Assembly: GCA_013289685.1 (NCBI GenBank)
Contig: JABCZL010000026.1
Span: 1-50,942 of the forward strand
Length of the DNA: 50,942 bases
Direction of reading: 5' to 3'
From: Acidobacteriota bacterium
Lineage (GTDB): Bacteria; Acidobacteriota; Terriglobia; Terriglobales; Acidobacteriaceae
The notes beneath the pieces are model-generated. The model had not been told where the DNA came from. It saw nothing but the letters and a program-made list of their open reading frames with translations, and did not search any database. A program made the translations under genes and the position numbers. Each line of letters begins with the position of its first letter. Positions within the stretch are counted from its first letter, which is position 1. Shown piece by piece: positions 1-8,771 of the stretch.

Positions 1-2
1 AC

Positions 3-413
3 GGTCAGGTGCCTAGTCTCAAGCTGAACGCGAATTTGATGAAACTCGCGCACTTTAACGACCTTGGCCCCGCCAAGAACGATCCTTCCTCGTTTAACTT
101 GATAACCACCGATCTGGAGCTAGCCGACGAGCGGATTTCGAGCAGGCTCATCGACATCGATGGCTACGGGGTTGACGTAGACGGCTCGGGTAGTGTCAGC
201 GTGTCAGGCTCTGACGAGTTGAATTATCGCGGGTTGGCGGAGATCACAACTAAGGAGAGTTTCTTCACGAACACCGTTGCCCGGATATCCGGAGCTACGT
301 TAGTAGACGGTAAGTTGCAGTTTCCCTTTCGGATCGGCGGAACCATCGATAGCCCGGTGTTTTCCAAGGGCAAGGGTGACAAGGACGTAGACGCTCCGCA
401 AAATCATCGATGA
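3..413 (+). CDS. AsmA-like protein, C-terminal part (5' end outside window)
   Basis: The frame is open from base 3, so this is the tail of a larger gene that begins upstream; GTG at 9 is only the first in-window candidate. The visible 137 codons contain a beta-rich stretch with GYGVDVDGSGSVSVSG, a sensitive site LNYRG, and the ending LQFPFRIGGTIDSPVF. This 'pFrigGtidsP.f' ending is typical of AsmA/TamB-like envelope proteins, where it closes the C-terminal AsmA domain. Family members are large inner-membrane-anchored periplasmic proteins linked to outer-membrane biogenesis or lipid traffic. The last 11 residues (KGDKDVDAPQN) are a charged tail. Family assignment is by motif likeness only. Confidence 0.6.
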   Translation, partial: GQVPSLKLNANLMKLAHFNDLGPAKNDPSSFNLITTDLELADERISSRLIDIDGYGVDVDGSGSVSVSGSDELNYRGLAEITTKESFFTNTVARISGATLVDGKLQFPFRIGGTIDSPVFSKGKGDKDVDAPQNHR

Positions 414-881
414 GTGCCAGCCAGAAACTTGCTCCGCGCCTCCAATCCTTGGTCAATCGCATGATCAGTACGCTTGGCGGCATTTTCAAATCGTGGTGCC
501 AGCGTAATGAAGCCCTCCGACAGCTTCCCTTCCTTGCCGGAGGGTCAGCGAATGAAGGTAGATCCCGATTCCACTCATCTTTCCTCCTGGGCGCGGTTTT
601 TGAGTGTGAGGGCCTGATGACCCCAGGGCCCGGACTTCGGTGGTGTCCCACCCTACACAGAGCGCAAGGATGGGCCACCTGTTCTGTTTCTTCCGCGATG
701 ATTGGTGAAAAGTTTCTATAGCACCAGTTTGCGCCTTCCTTTAGCCTGTTTGGCGAATAAAAGGCGCAAGCAGCTGTTAATGCCGGTTTCGTCAATCATG
801 CCGTATCTTGCCGATACATTTCTATACACCAGCCCTGCCCGCATTCATGTAGGCTTTACTGTGCTCTAAGGGGAGCCCCGC
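414..881. other. Intergenic region with degenerate hairpin repeats, upstream of the VWFA gene
   Basis: I see no convincing gene here. Visible structures: a CCCTCCG/CGGAGGG inverted repeat (513-519 with 538-544), a degraded 'CCCACCCT...GGATGGG' hairpin near 648-675 that resembles the repeat found intact at 23504-23536, and a perfect 9-bp inverted repeat TTGCGCCTT/AAGGCGCAA (729-737 with 761-769). A near-repeat TTTCTATA(G)CACCAG occurs around 713-726 and 819-832, the second about 50 bp before the VWFA start; it could be part of promoter DNA. Confidence 0.5.
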
Positions 882-3605
882 ATGTTCCCGATCCGCGGTT
901 GCCTGCTTGGGCTGGTTCTGCTTTCAGGTCTTCCCGTCTATGGCCAGACTGCCAATCCTGATTCCACTCCACAAACGACCTTCCGCGCCAATGTGCGGAG
1001 GGTTCTGGTGGACGTGGTGGTCACGAACAGTAGTGATCAACCGATCACCGGTTTAGCGCAGGAACAATTCCAGGTTCTCGAGGATGGTCACCCTCAGACC
1101 TTAGCCTCGTTCGAGGAGCACGCGGGGTTGCCCGATATGTCGGCGCTCCAGGCCAAGTTGCCGCCCAATACATTCTCCAACCTGCCGCTCGTCAAGGCCG
1201 GGGACGCGGCCAACATTCTGCTGCTCGACGCGCTCAACACCCAGATGCAGGATCAGAGCTACGTGCACGCGCAGATGATCAAGTACGTCAAGGGAATCCG
1301 TCCCGGAACGCGGCTCGCCATCTTTACCTTAGGGGAGCGACTGCGCTTCGTGCAGGGATTCACCTCCGATCCTGCACTTCTGATGGCGGCGGTAAACGGC
1401 AAGAACTCCGCGGGCAATCCGCAGTTGTCGGCACTACTCCAGACGAGTAGCGAAGCGGATGCCGACAATCGACTGGCCGCCCAGATGCGAGAAATGGCGG
1501 CAGGGGCCGGACCGGGCGGATCGGCGCAGATACAGGCGTCCGCCGCTGCACTCCAACAGTTTCAACGAGAGACGGTGTCGTTTCGGACCGATGTGCGCGT
1601 TCAGACTACGCTGGAAGCGATGCAGCAGCTAGCCCGCTACTTGCAAGGAATTCCCGGCCGCAAGAACGTGATCTGGTTCTCCGGTTCTTTTCCGCTCTCC
1701 ATCCTTCCCGACTTCGGTATAGGGGCAGCCGATCCCGCGCGGCAATATCAGGATGAAGTGGCGCGAACCGCCAATCTGCTGACTGCGGCGCAAGTCGCGA
1801 TTTATCCGATCGGCGCGCAAGGCGTCGCCGTCGACCGTCATTACGACTTCAGCAGCCCGCAGTCGCCCAAGGTCGCCAACGCTCAACAGATGACCCAGTA
1901 TCAGGTCGGCGATCTGAATGCTGGGAGCGCGGACCGCACCGCCGCTTTCGCCGCTATGGACGAGTTGGCGAAAGATACTGGTGGAGAGGCGCTCTACAGC
2001 ACCAACGGACTGAACCAGGCCTTGGACCGCGTGCTAAACCACGGGACCCACTACTACACGATCACCTACGCCCCGGCCAACAAGAACATGGACGGAAGGC
2101 TGCGCCGCATCGAGGTAAAGGTCAGTGGAGGAAGCTATCACCTCGCCTACCGCAGGGGATACTACGCCAAGGACGAGACTCTTGCTCAGCCCGACAAAGC
2201 GAACCCCAAAGGCGATCCGCTGCGGCCGCTGATGGATCATGGCACGCCGGATTCGACCGCGATCGTCTATACCATGCGCGTGCTGCCCGCAAACCCACAG
2301 CCGGCGCCGGGCGCTGCACGCGCGGGGAGCAATGAAAATCTGAAAGGGCCGGTCACGCGCTACGTCGTGAATTTCGCGGTCCCGGCGGACCACTTGACGC
2401 TCGAACCCGCTCCCGACGGAGTGCGCCACGGCAACCTCGAAGTGACGCTTCTCGGTTGCGACCGCGACGGCAAGCCGCTGAACTGGTTGGTCCGAATGCT
2501 TCAGTTGACTGTGCGACCGGATCGCTACGCTGCACTCCAGGCAAGCGGCCTCTCGTATAGCCTGGAGATCGACCTGCCCGCGGCGGATGTGTACCTGCGC
2601 TCCGGCGTCTACGATCAGGGATCCAGCCAGGCAGGTACGCTGGAGATTCCGCTGGCGGCCTTAGTTGCCTTGGCTGCGCCACCTGAGCCTGCGCCACCTG
2701 AGCCTGGGCCAGCAGCGGCTGCCAGCGCGAATGTCCCGGCCCCAGCGAACAGCGTCGCTCTCTCTTCGAACGAACTTGCAACCCTAGCCCTTGCGGCAGC
2801 GAAAGAATTAGAAGCGGTCGATACTCCCAGTTACTGCTCGGACCTCGCCGCGAAAGAGGCACACTCGTCATCATTAGGTGCAGTTTGTGAGTATGTCCTC
2901 AACCTGCGAAAGAAGTTGTCGAATGTAATCTGTGACCGCGAGACCAAGCGGCACTGGATGGCAGGCCCAGGATCCGTTGGCCCGAGCCTCCGGAGGGGAA
3001 TCGGGACAGATGTTGTGCAACACGCAGACGTCGTCACAGTCAACGTGACTTATCGGGATGGGCAGGAGTATTACAGCGATGTTCGCATAGACGGACGACC
3101 GGTGGCTGTCACCGCACCCGAGCTCTCAGGAAGTTGGTCGCACGGTGAGTTTGCGACCATGCTCGTAGGTATCTTTGCGCCATCCAGCAAGGCGCAATTT
3201 CATTACTCGAAACAGACCAAGCTACACTCGATTCCTGCCTTGGTGTTCGACTTCAAAGTGGCGGCGCGAAACAACCGGCTCTACTTTCTGGAGTCCGGCG
3301 ACAAGATCTGGTTTCCTGAATATGAAGGCAGGATCTGGATCGATGCACGTACATCTTCCTTGCTTCGGCTGCAACGTCAAACCACCTACAAGCCGTATGA
3401 TCTGATTACCAGGATGAAAACCGAAATCGAGTACTCGAATGTCCTTCTGGGAGATGGTACCAGCATGGTTCTGCCTGCAAATTCCGAACTCCTGATCTGT
3501 GAGCTGTACGGCAACAGTGACAATTGCGCACTGAATATCATCAGATTCACGAATTGGCACAAGTTCCGTGCAACCACGAACGTCGTGATGACTCCCGCGA
3601 ATTGA
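882..3605 (+). CDS. Secreted VWFA-related protein of the acidobacterial type, with extra C-terminal domain
   Basis: The start ATG follows GGGGAG at good spacing. Residues 1-21 form a signal peptide ending in PVYG-Q. Residues about 30-90 carry the N-terminal beta domain (VRRVLVDVVVTNSS, EEQFQVLEDG-like AQEQFQVLEDG) that precedes the von Willebrand A fold in the acidobacterial VWFA-related family; the VWA core follows from about residue 108 (NILLLDALNTQ, a DxLxT version of the metal site) to NVIWFSGSFPLS near 262-273. An Ala/Pro linker near 595-625 contains a 15-bp tandem duplication (2676-2705). A C-terminal domain of about 250 residues follows (FLESGDKIWFPEYEGRIWID), with no assignment I can make; it has four or more cysteines. 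Length 907 is longer than the usual 300-700 for the family. Function unknown; presumably periplasmic or outer-surface adhesion. Confidence 0.85.
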   Translation: MFPIRGCLLGLVLLSGLPVYGQTANPDSTPQTTFRANVRRVLVDVVVTNSSDQPITGLAQEQFQVLEDGHPQTLASFEEHAGLPDMSALQAKLPPNTFSNLPLVKAGDAANILLLDALNTQMQDQSYVHAQMIKYVKGIRPGTRLAIFTLGERLRFVQGFTSDPALLMAAVNGKNSAGNPQLSALLQTSSEADADNRLAAQMREMAAGAGPGGSAQIQASAAALQQFQRETVSFRTDVRVQTTLEAMQQLARYLQGIPGRKNVIWFSGSFPLSILPDFGIGAADPARQYQDEVARTANLLTAAQVAIYPIGAQGVAVDRHYDFSSPQSPKVANAQQMTQYQVGDLNAGSADRTAAFAAMDELAKDTGGEALYSTNGLNQALDRVLNHGTHYYTITYAPANKNMDGRLRRIEVKVSGGSYHLAYRRGYYAKDETLAQPDKANPKGDPLRPLMDHGTPDSTAIVYTMRVLPANPQPAPGAARAGSNENLKGPVTRYVVNFAVPADHLTLEPAPDGVRHGNLEVTLLGCDRDGKPLNWLVRMLQLTVRPDRYAALQASGLSYSLEIDLPAADVYLRSGVYDQGSSQAGTLEIPLAALVALAAPPEPAPPEPGPAAAASANVPAPANSVALSSNELATLALAAAKELEAVDTPSYCSDLAAKEAHSSSLGAVCEYVLNLRKKLSNVICDRETKRHWMAGPGSVGPSLRRGIGTDVVQHADVVTVNVTYRDGQEYYSDVRIDGRPVAVTAPELSGSWSHGEFATMLVGIFAPSSKAQFHYSKQTKLHSIPALVFDFKVAARNNRLYFLESGDKIWFPEYEGRIWIDARTSSLLRLQRQTTYKPYDLITRMKTEIEYSNVLLGDGTSMVLPANSELLICELYGNSDNCALNIIRFTNWHKFRATTNVVMTPAN
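2676..2705 (+). repeat. 15-bp in-frame tandem duplication in VWFA linker
   Basis: GCGCCACCTGAGCCT occurs twice back to back and encodes APPEP twice in the Ala/Pro linker before the C-terminal domain. It is a multiple of three, so it changes only linker length. Confidence 0.85.
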
Positions 3606-3620
3606 TCGTGGCTTCTGCGA

Positions 3621-4244
3621 TCATTGGAGCCCGCTCCACACCATCCGGTGGAACAACTCGTCCATGGCGCGGGGTGTTTCTTTCGCACCCCGATCCAGCC
3701 ACCATCGCAGCAGCGAAAGCAGGCTCCCGGCTAATGCCGACGCGCGAGCCGCCAATTCACGCTGCGCAAGTTTCGGAAGCCGTTCAGACTCCACAAGCCG
3801 CCGCTCGATCCCGCGAGCAAAGTAGCCTTGCGCAAGATCGAAGAAATCGTTGAGACGGCCACAGTCGGCCAACGCACGATACATCTTGTTCTGGCTGCCG
3901 ATGTGCGCAAACATCTCCGCCACCGGCACCACTCGCTGCGACTTCTCTTTGCGAACGCTGAGTGTCGTGCTCATTATTTCCAAAAACTTCTCCAGTTGGC
4001 TGAGAAGCAGGTCGTCTTTGTCGCGGAAGTGCAGATAAAAAGTAGAACGCCCTACCGAGGCGCGGTCCAGCACTTCCTGCACCGTCACGTCATCGATGGA
4101 TTTTTCCTGAATCAACGCCACCAGTGCGCTGCCCAGCCGCTCGTGCGTACGCCGGACGCGCTCATCGATCTTGCGCCGCTGCATGACTCCATGTTTTCTC
4201 AGCTCGTAAGGTTCCTGCAACTTGGACTGCACGTTCCTGGACAT
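3621..4244 (-). CDS. TetR/AcrR-family transcriptional regulator
   Basis: A 207-residue protein with the TetR N-terminal DNA-binding domain at about residues 30-80: the helix-turn-helix reads VTVQEVLDRASVGRSTFYLH followed by FRDKDDLL, the family signature. The C-terminal two thirds is helical and variable, as expected for ligand binding. The start at 4244 has AGAGG six bases upstream; an internal ATG at 4184 would remove 20 basic residues and is less well supplied. The gene faces the VWFA gene tail to tail with a 15-bp gap. It is divergent from the Spy-like gene at 4338, with about 93 bp between the starts, so the shared intergenic DNA may hold its operator. Ligand unknown. Confidence 0.85.
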   Translation of the reverse strand: MSRNVQSKLQEPYELRKHGVMQRRKIDERVRRTHERLGSALVALIQEKSIDDVTVQEVLDRASVGRSTFYLHFRDKDDLLLSQLEKFLEIMSTTLSVRKEKSQRVVPVAEMFAHIGSQNKMYRALADCGRLNDFFDLAQGYFARGIERRLVESERLPKLAQRELAARASALAGSLLSLLRWWLDRGAKETPRAMDELFHRMVWSGLQ

Positions 4245-4337
4245 CTGCCGCCTCTTTGTTCAACAACTCAAAATGGTCCTCGACGGCGCGGCCGTCCACC
4301 GCTACATTGCCCAATCATAGGGTAAAGGAGGAACACG

Positions 4338-4745
4338 ATGAATCGCATTCGCCTACTTGCAATCGGGACCATGTTGATGTTCGCCCTCACCACGATTGCG
4401 CAACAGCCAAGCACCAGCGCCTCAAGCAAAGATGCGTCCACTGGCGATCACGGCGTGCCCACTGCCGAAGGGCAGCTGAAGTTTCTGACCGCGAAGCTTG
4501 ATCTCACCAGCGACCAGCAGCAGAAAATTAAACCCATCCTGCAGGACTTGCACAACTCCACGGTGAAGTTCGTTCAGGACGAGAGCATGTCCCACGAGGA
4601 GCGCATGAGCAAACTCAAAGACTCACACTACGCCGCCGACAAAAAGATCCGAGCAATTCTGAACGATGGCCAGAAGAAAAAGCTCGATCAAGTCGAACAG
4701 GAACCGCATCCCGAGTTGCACGGCGACCTGGGAAGCAACCGGTAG
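4338..4745 (+). CDS. Small periplasmic LTXXQ/Spy-like protein
   Basis: A strong ribosome-binding site AGGAGG lies 6 bases before the ATG. Residues 1-21 are a signal peptide (RLLAIGTMLMFALTTIA-QQ). The mature part is charged and helical, with the LTSDQQQKIKPIL motif at about residues 55-67, matching the LTXXQ motif of the Spy/CpxP family of periplasmic chaperones and stress sensors, and a second related stretch DKKIRAILNDGQKKKLDQ at 98-115. Length 135 fits the family. It is divergent from a TetR gene, so induction by that regulator is possible. Role (periplasmic folding or stress sensing) is inferred from the family. Confidence 0.7.
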   Translation: MNRIRLLAIGTMLMFALTTIAQQPSTSASSKDASTGDHGVPTAEGQLKFLTAKLDLTSDQQQKIKPILQDLHNSTVKFVQDESMSHEERMSKLKDSHYAADKKIRAILNDGQKKKLDQVEQEPHPELHGDLGSNR

Positions 4746-4765
4746 TACGCTTGACAACAAGTCGG

Positions 4766-5281
4766 TCAGGAATCGGACGGCTTCAACTTCGATTTCTTCC
4801 GCATCCAGACGTCCCATGTAAGCGGGCCGGCCGTTTCATCGCTCAACGGACGGCCCGACACCTTCAGGGCTAGTTTCATCTGACCTTGATGGTAACCTTC
4901 GTGCCAGATCATGTGCTGGAGCAGCAGGATCGGGTGGTCGTAGTGGACGTCCATGTCACGCCTCGCCTCCAACCTGCCCTTTACCGCATCCAGCACCGTC
5001 TTGGCGCTCTCGTTCAACATGTGAACAATACGATCCGGGTCACGCTCGGCGACCCACTCTTTTTCGGGTAGCTCTTTGGAGAACTCGGGCGCATCCTCGG
5101 AGATAAATACCAGCCGCACGAAGTGAATATGCGTGAACATCTCCGCGATTGACGGACTGCCTTCCAACGCCCTGGCCTCCAACCCACCCTCGGGCAACCC
5201 GCGGAGCAGGTTGACGAGGATGCGATTGTTCCGGTCCCAGGAGTCGAGCAGAGCCTCAAGCACGCTTTGGTCTGAAGTCAT
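4766..5281 (-). CDS. DinB-family protein (putative metal-dependent enzyme)
   Basis: 171 residues, a normal length for DinB-like four-helix proteins. Three histidine positions typical of the metal site are visible: MFTHIHFVR near 48-56 and WHEGYHQGQM near 130-139, where the HxxxHxGQ pattern is the strongest family mark. Many relatives are thiol-dependent transferases or stress proteins; the substrate cannot be read from sequence. It lies 19 bp upstream-side of the end of the molybdopterin oxidoreductase gene on the same strand, so it may be the last gene of that operon (order on the minus strand: 2Fe-2S subunit, molybdopterin subunit, DinB). Confidence 0.75.
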   Translation of the reverse strand: MTSDQSVLEALLDSWDRNNRILVNLLRGLPEGGLEARALEGSPSIAEMFTHIHFVRLVFISEDAPEFSKELPEKEWVAERDPDRIVHMLNESAKTVLDAVKGRLEARRDMDVHYDHPILLLQHMIWHEGYHQGQMKLALKVSGRPLSDETAGPLTWDVWMRKKSKLKPSDS

Positions 5282-5299
5282 GTCCTGGTATGCCGCTCC

Positions 5300-7669
5300 T
5301 TAAGTCTTCAAAACCGCCTGCACGTAAGCCGGTTTCATCGGAAGCCGGCGCATGATTTTTCCCGTTGCGTCGTGCAGCGCCGCCGCGATCGCCGGCGCCG
5401 CGAGCGCATTCGCCGCTTCCGAACCTCCACCGTAACTGCCGACCTTCGGATTGTGCAGCAGCACAACTTTGATCTCCGGGATGTCCGCCATGGTCGGAAT
5501 GGGATAAGAAATCCAGTCTTCCGTGGTGATTCCGCTCTCGTCAAACATGACCTCTTCGAAAAGCGCATGGCTGATTCCCATGACCGCACCGCCTTCGACA
5601 TTTCGCTTCAATTGCACCGGATTCACCACAATGCCGGGATCGACCGCAATCGCGTACTTCTCCACCGCGATCGCACCCGTACTGGGAGTGACCGCAATCT
5701 GGCAAACGCAGGCCCAGTAGGTTCCACTGCGCAACATCAGCGAAACTCCGCGACCCCGCACGGGCATAGACCCGGTGGATACAGCATCAGGGCGCGGTGA
5801 GGGCCGCGCGTCCCAACCGGACGCGTCCCGCACCGCTTTCAACACACCGATGGCCCGCTCTTCGCTCGTGTGGTCGATTCTGAACTGGATCGCGTCCGCG
5901 CCCGCGAGCGCCGCTGCCTCGCTGATCGCCAGTTCGCGCGGATAGTTCTGCTGGAACTGTCCCGGCGTGCGCATGCTGTGATCGCGCAGACCGACGGCGA
6001 GCGGCGAAGCTTTCTGTCCGACCTGGAATGTGCCGTGGCCCTGCTCCATCACGTTGGGAACCGGAGCGTAAATCCACGGATCTTCAATGCCGTTGACCGT
6101 GGAGGTGACCGAATCAGATTTAACCTGGGGCGCAGGCATAGTGGGCAGTCCCGCGATGACCGCGCCAATCGGCCGGTCGTCCTGCATGGCAGGCATGTAG
6201 TGGTCGATTTGATACGCGGCCATTTTGCCTTTCTCATCGAGGGCAAGCTGAACATCGGAGTAGGAAACCGACGCTTGAGTGGACCACTGCATATCGTCGG
6301 CGCGCATCCACTGCACGCGCACCGGTTTGCCCACGGCCTGTGACAACAGCACGGCCTCGTCTTCCGCGCCCGCGTTTCCGCCGTTCGATCTTCCGTAATG
6401 CCCAGGGCCGGGATACGAATGCACCACCACATGATCGGGCGTGGTGCGGAGCATCGTCGCAATTTCGCCGCGCAGCGCCTGCAGGTTCTGGTTATGCGTA
6501 TGGATGTGCACCGTGCCATCCGGCTTAACGTCGGCAACAGCCATGGTCGGGCCAATCGGTGCGTGCTTCATGTAAGACAATTGATATGTTGCGGAAAGCT
6601 TCTTGTGCGCCGACGCCAGCACGGGGCCCGCGTCCCCTTTGTTGCCATCGCCCTTCGTGACCGGCGCAGTGGTCCAATCCGCTTCTTCCCGCAGGTGCTG
6701 GTAGAGTTTTGCATTGCCGGGCAGCCCCTTCCACTCTGTCCACTTCGTGGCGCCCGCGACTTGCTCGGCCGCCTGGATCGCTTCCCACTCCGTGGGCGCA
6801 ACCACTCCAACCAGATTGCCCTTCACGATGACCTGCGAATTCGGAAACTTGGTTTTGTCCACGGCACCCGCAGACACAAGCGTCGACCCCAGCGTCTTCG
6901 GATGCACCACGCGCGCGTGCAACATGCCCGGCAGGCGAACATCGGTCGCCCAGGTCTCCTTCGCAGCCACTTTAGATCGGATGACCGAATTCTTGAACGA
7001 TTTGCCAATGATCGTGTACTCGCTGACCGGCTTCATCGGAGGATTCCCCTCGACGGTCAATCCCATGATGCTGGTGAGGTCCCCCTTGACGGGAATCGTG
7101 AGCGTCAACTGCTGGTTCTTGACCAGGTCGCCGTACGAAATGCTCTTGCCGCCTCCCGAGACGATGCCGTCCTTGACCGAAAGCTTGTCCTTGGCCACTC
7201 CGAGCCGCCCTGACGCGAGATCGAGCAGAGCCTGATGCGTGTAAGCGGCCGCCTTCCGGATATTCGGCGTTCCATGCCCGAGAAAATCGAAGGCGCCGCT
7301 GCCGTCCGGCGTGCGATCGGTATCGCCCGACACGACCGTGGTAATCGCTTCGAAGGGCACGCTCAATTCTTCGGCCACAATTTGCCGGTACGCGGTAAAG
7401 GTCGAGCCCTGGCCGAAGTCGCTCTTCCCGGTGCGAATCAGAATCGTGTTGTCCGGGTGAATCTCGATCCAGGAACCGGGCAGCGTGGGATCGAGCGTGT
7501 TCTTCAGCGTCGTGGCCTTCGCGCTGTCGCCCTTCAGAAGTTCCGGGCCAGCCAAGCTGAATCCCACGACGAGGATGCCGCCGGCTTTGATAAATTGACG
7601 CCGCGACAGCGTCGGTACGAAAACGTTCCCTGGTTTTTCGCGCTTGATTGTTCCACCCATGGTGGCCAT
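5300..7669 (-). CDS. Molybdopterin-binding subunit of a xanthine-dehydrogenase-family oxidoreductase (IorB-like), Tat-exported
   Basis: 789 residues. A twin-arginine signal is seen at about 22-45 (LSRRQFIKAGGILVVGFSLA), so the enzyme is probably exported folded with its cofactor. Family segments: GQGSTFTAYRQIVAEEL near 83-99, FLGHGTPNIRKAAAYTH near 128-144, GHYGRSNGGNAGAEDEA near 415-430, and the C-terminal GGAVMGISHALFEEVMFD near 695-712, as in aldehyde-oxidase/isoquinoline 1-oxidoreductase beta subunits. It would hold the molybdenum cofactor and hydroxylate an aldehyde or N-heterocycle. The stop of the 2Fe-2S subunit gene is 3 bp upstream, and the ribosome-binding site GGGGAGGT lies within that stop region, so the two are translated together. 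Substrate unknown. Confidence 0.9.
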   Translation of the reverse strand: MATMGGTIKREKPGNVFVPTLSRRQFIKAGGILVVGFSLAGPELLKGDSAKATTLKNTLDPTLPGSWIEIHPDNTILIRTGKSDFGQGSTFTAYRQIVAEELSVPFEAITTVVSGDTDRTPDGSGAFDFLGHGTPNIRKAAAYTHQALLDLASGRLGVAKDKLSVKDGIVSGGGKSISYGDLVKNQQLTLTIPVKGDLTSIMGLTVEGNPPMKPVSEYTIIGKSFKNSVIRSKVAAKETWATDVRLPGMLHARVVHPKTLGSTLVSAGAVDKTKFPNSQVIVKGNLVGVVAPTEWEAIQAAEQVAGATKWTEWKGLPGNAKLYQHLREEADWTTAPVTKGDGNKGDAGPVLASAHKKLSATYQLSYMKHAPIGPTMAVADVKPDGTVHIHTHNQNLQALRGEIATMLRTTPDHVVVHSYPGPGHYGRSNGGNAGAEDEAVLLSQAVGKPVRVQWMRADDMQWSTQASVSYSDVQLALDEKGKMAAYQIDHYMPAMQDDRPIGAVIAGLPTMPAPQVKSDSVTSTVNGIEDPWIYAPVPNVMEQGHGTFQVGQKASPLAVGLRDHSMRTPGQFQQNYPRELAISEAAALAGADAIQFRIDHTSEERAIGVLKAVRDASGWDARPSPRPDAVSTGSMPVRGRGVSLMLRSGTYWACVCQIAVTPSTGAIAVEKYAIAVDPGIVVNPVQLKRNVEGGAVMGISHALFEEVMFDESGITTEDWISYPIPTMADIPEIKVVLLHNPKVGSYGGGSEAANALAAPAIAAALHDATGKIMRRLPMKPAYVQAVLKT

Positions 7670-7672
7670 CGC

Positions 7673-8194
7673 TTACCTCCCCTTCGCCATGATCGTGGCG
7701 GCATGTTGTACGGCGTCAATGATCGCCACGTAAGTTCCGCAGCGGCACAGATTGGGCGACACTCCCGATGTGGTGAAGGCTTCTTTGATCTGCGCCAGAG
7801 TCGGATGGGCATTGCTTTCGAGCAGCTCGGTGGCCTTGATCATCATCCCGTTCTGGCAAAACCCGCACTGCGGCGTCTGTTCCTCGATCCACGCCTGCTG
7901 CACCGGGTGGAGCGTGCTCTTGGCTTCGTCTGCCGAAAGGCCTTTTTGCTTGGCCCATCTCGCGGGCAGACCCTCAAGCGTGGTGATTTCCTGGTTGGCC
8001 ACGCTCGCGACCGGGACAACGCAGGACCGCGTTTCCTTCCCGTCGACCAGAACGGCGCAGGCTCCACACTGGGCCAGCCCACAGCCGAACTGCGGACCGA
8101 TCAGTTCAAGATCGTTGCGCAAAACGTAGAGTAGCGGAGTGTCGTCCGGCGCCTTCACCTCGCGCCGCACTCCATTCACATTCAGCGTGACCAT
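7673..8194 (-). CDS. 2Fe-2S subunit of the molybdenum hydroxylase (IorA-like)
   Basis: I place the start at 8194 (MVTLNVNG) because GGAGGGGGG sits 5 bases upstream and the family begins with this beta strand; an upstream ATG at 8260 would overlap the neighbour. 173 residues. The plant-type ferredoxin cluster is seen as CGLAQCGACAV near 38-48 plus C at 60, and the second all-helical cluster as CGFCQNGMMI near 105-114 and CRCGTY near 141-146, so all eight cysteines appear present. It transfers electrons from the molybdenum site of the partner subunit encoded 3 bp downstream. No separate FAD subunit is visible nearby; IorAB-type enzymes use a cytochrome partner instead. Confidence 0.93.
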   Translation of the reverse strand: MVTLNVNGVRREVKAPDDTPLLYVLRNDLELIGPQFGCGLAQCGACAVLVDGKETRSCVVPVASVANQEITTLEGLPARWAKQKGLSADEAKSTLHPVQQAWIEEQTPQCGFCQNGMMIKATELLESNAHPTLAQIKEAFTTSGVSPNLCRCGTYVAIIDAVQHAATIMAKGR

Positions 8195-8256
8195 AAAGAC
8201 CCCCCTCCCACTGACTTGTAGCGGACATCTTAACTCGCCGCTCGCGATGACGCACG

Positions 8257-8625
8257 TCAACCTATCTGGGCCACAATCGCAACGTCAAACTTTGCATAGT
8301 ACTTCTTTACGTCACTGGCCCCGTACTTCTCGCGAAACTTCTCGACCACGGCCGCAACCTGTGTGGCGTCCGTGACAGAAGCAGCCTTGACTTCAGCCTC
8401 TTCGCCCCGCGCATCAATCCGAATCACCGGCTTCTCGAGCACATTCTTGTACCACTGTGTATCCGACCCCGTCACCGGCAGCAGGTAAAGCTGGTCTTCG
8501 TCCCATACGAACCAGACCGGGATTGAGATCGCACGTCCAGACTTTCTTCCGGTCACCGTGATGTTGAGTTCGCGATATCGGGCAAGACGGTCCTTTAGAG
8601 AATCGTTCCGCGTTGGTGTGCTCAT
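8257..8625 (-). CDS. Split-barrel flavin/deazaflavin oxidoreductase-like protein (PPOX/DUF385 type)
   Basis: The start MSTPTRND at 8625 is chosen because GGAGG lies 5 bases upstream; an ATG at 8640 overlaps that site. About 122 residues. The TVTGRKSGRAISIPVWFVWD segment near 25-44, then LYLLPVTGSDTQWYKNV, match the FMN/F420-binding split-barrel fold (TGRKSG and the 'WYKN' turn). Such proteins reduce or oxidise small organic substrates using flavin or F420; which cofactor is used cannot be told here. It is 62 bp upstream of the 2Fe-2S subunit gene on the same strand and may share its transcript. Confidence 0.75.
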   Translation of the reverse strand: MSTPTRNDSLKDRLARYRELNITVTGRKSGRAISIPVWFVWDEDQLYLLPVTGSDTQWYKNVLEKPVIRIDARGEEAEVKAASVTDATQVAAVVEKFREKYGASDVKKYYAKFDVAIVAQIG

Positions 8626-8771
8626 CCCAACCTCCTTCATTCCCCGCCCCAGTATTGGTCTTCGCTGACCTGTTCCATCCAGTCGCCAACCTTACAGTCG
8701 AGCTTTTCCTGAAAGGCGAAAGGCGTCATGGCCGTGGTGCGTAGCCCCACGTCGCATCGCCGTTATATCGC

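Noticed and set aside
410..721. Open frame overlapping the AsmA stop (ATGA), 103 residues
   Set aside because: Its second half is degraded repeat DNA, there is no ribosome-binding site and no protein-like pattern; overlap with the stop seems chance.
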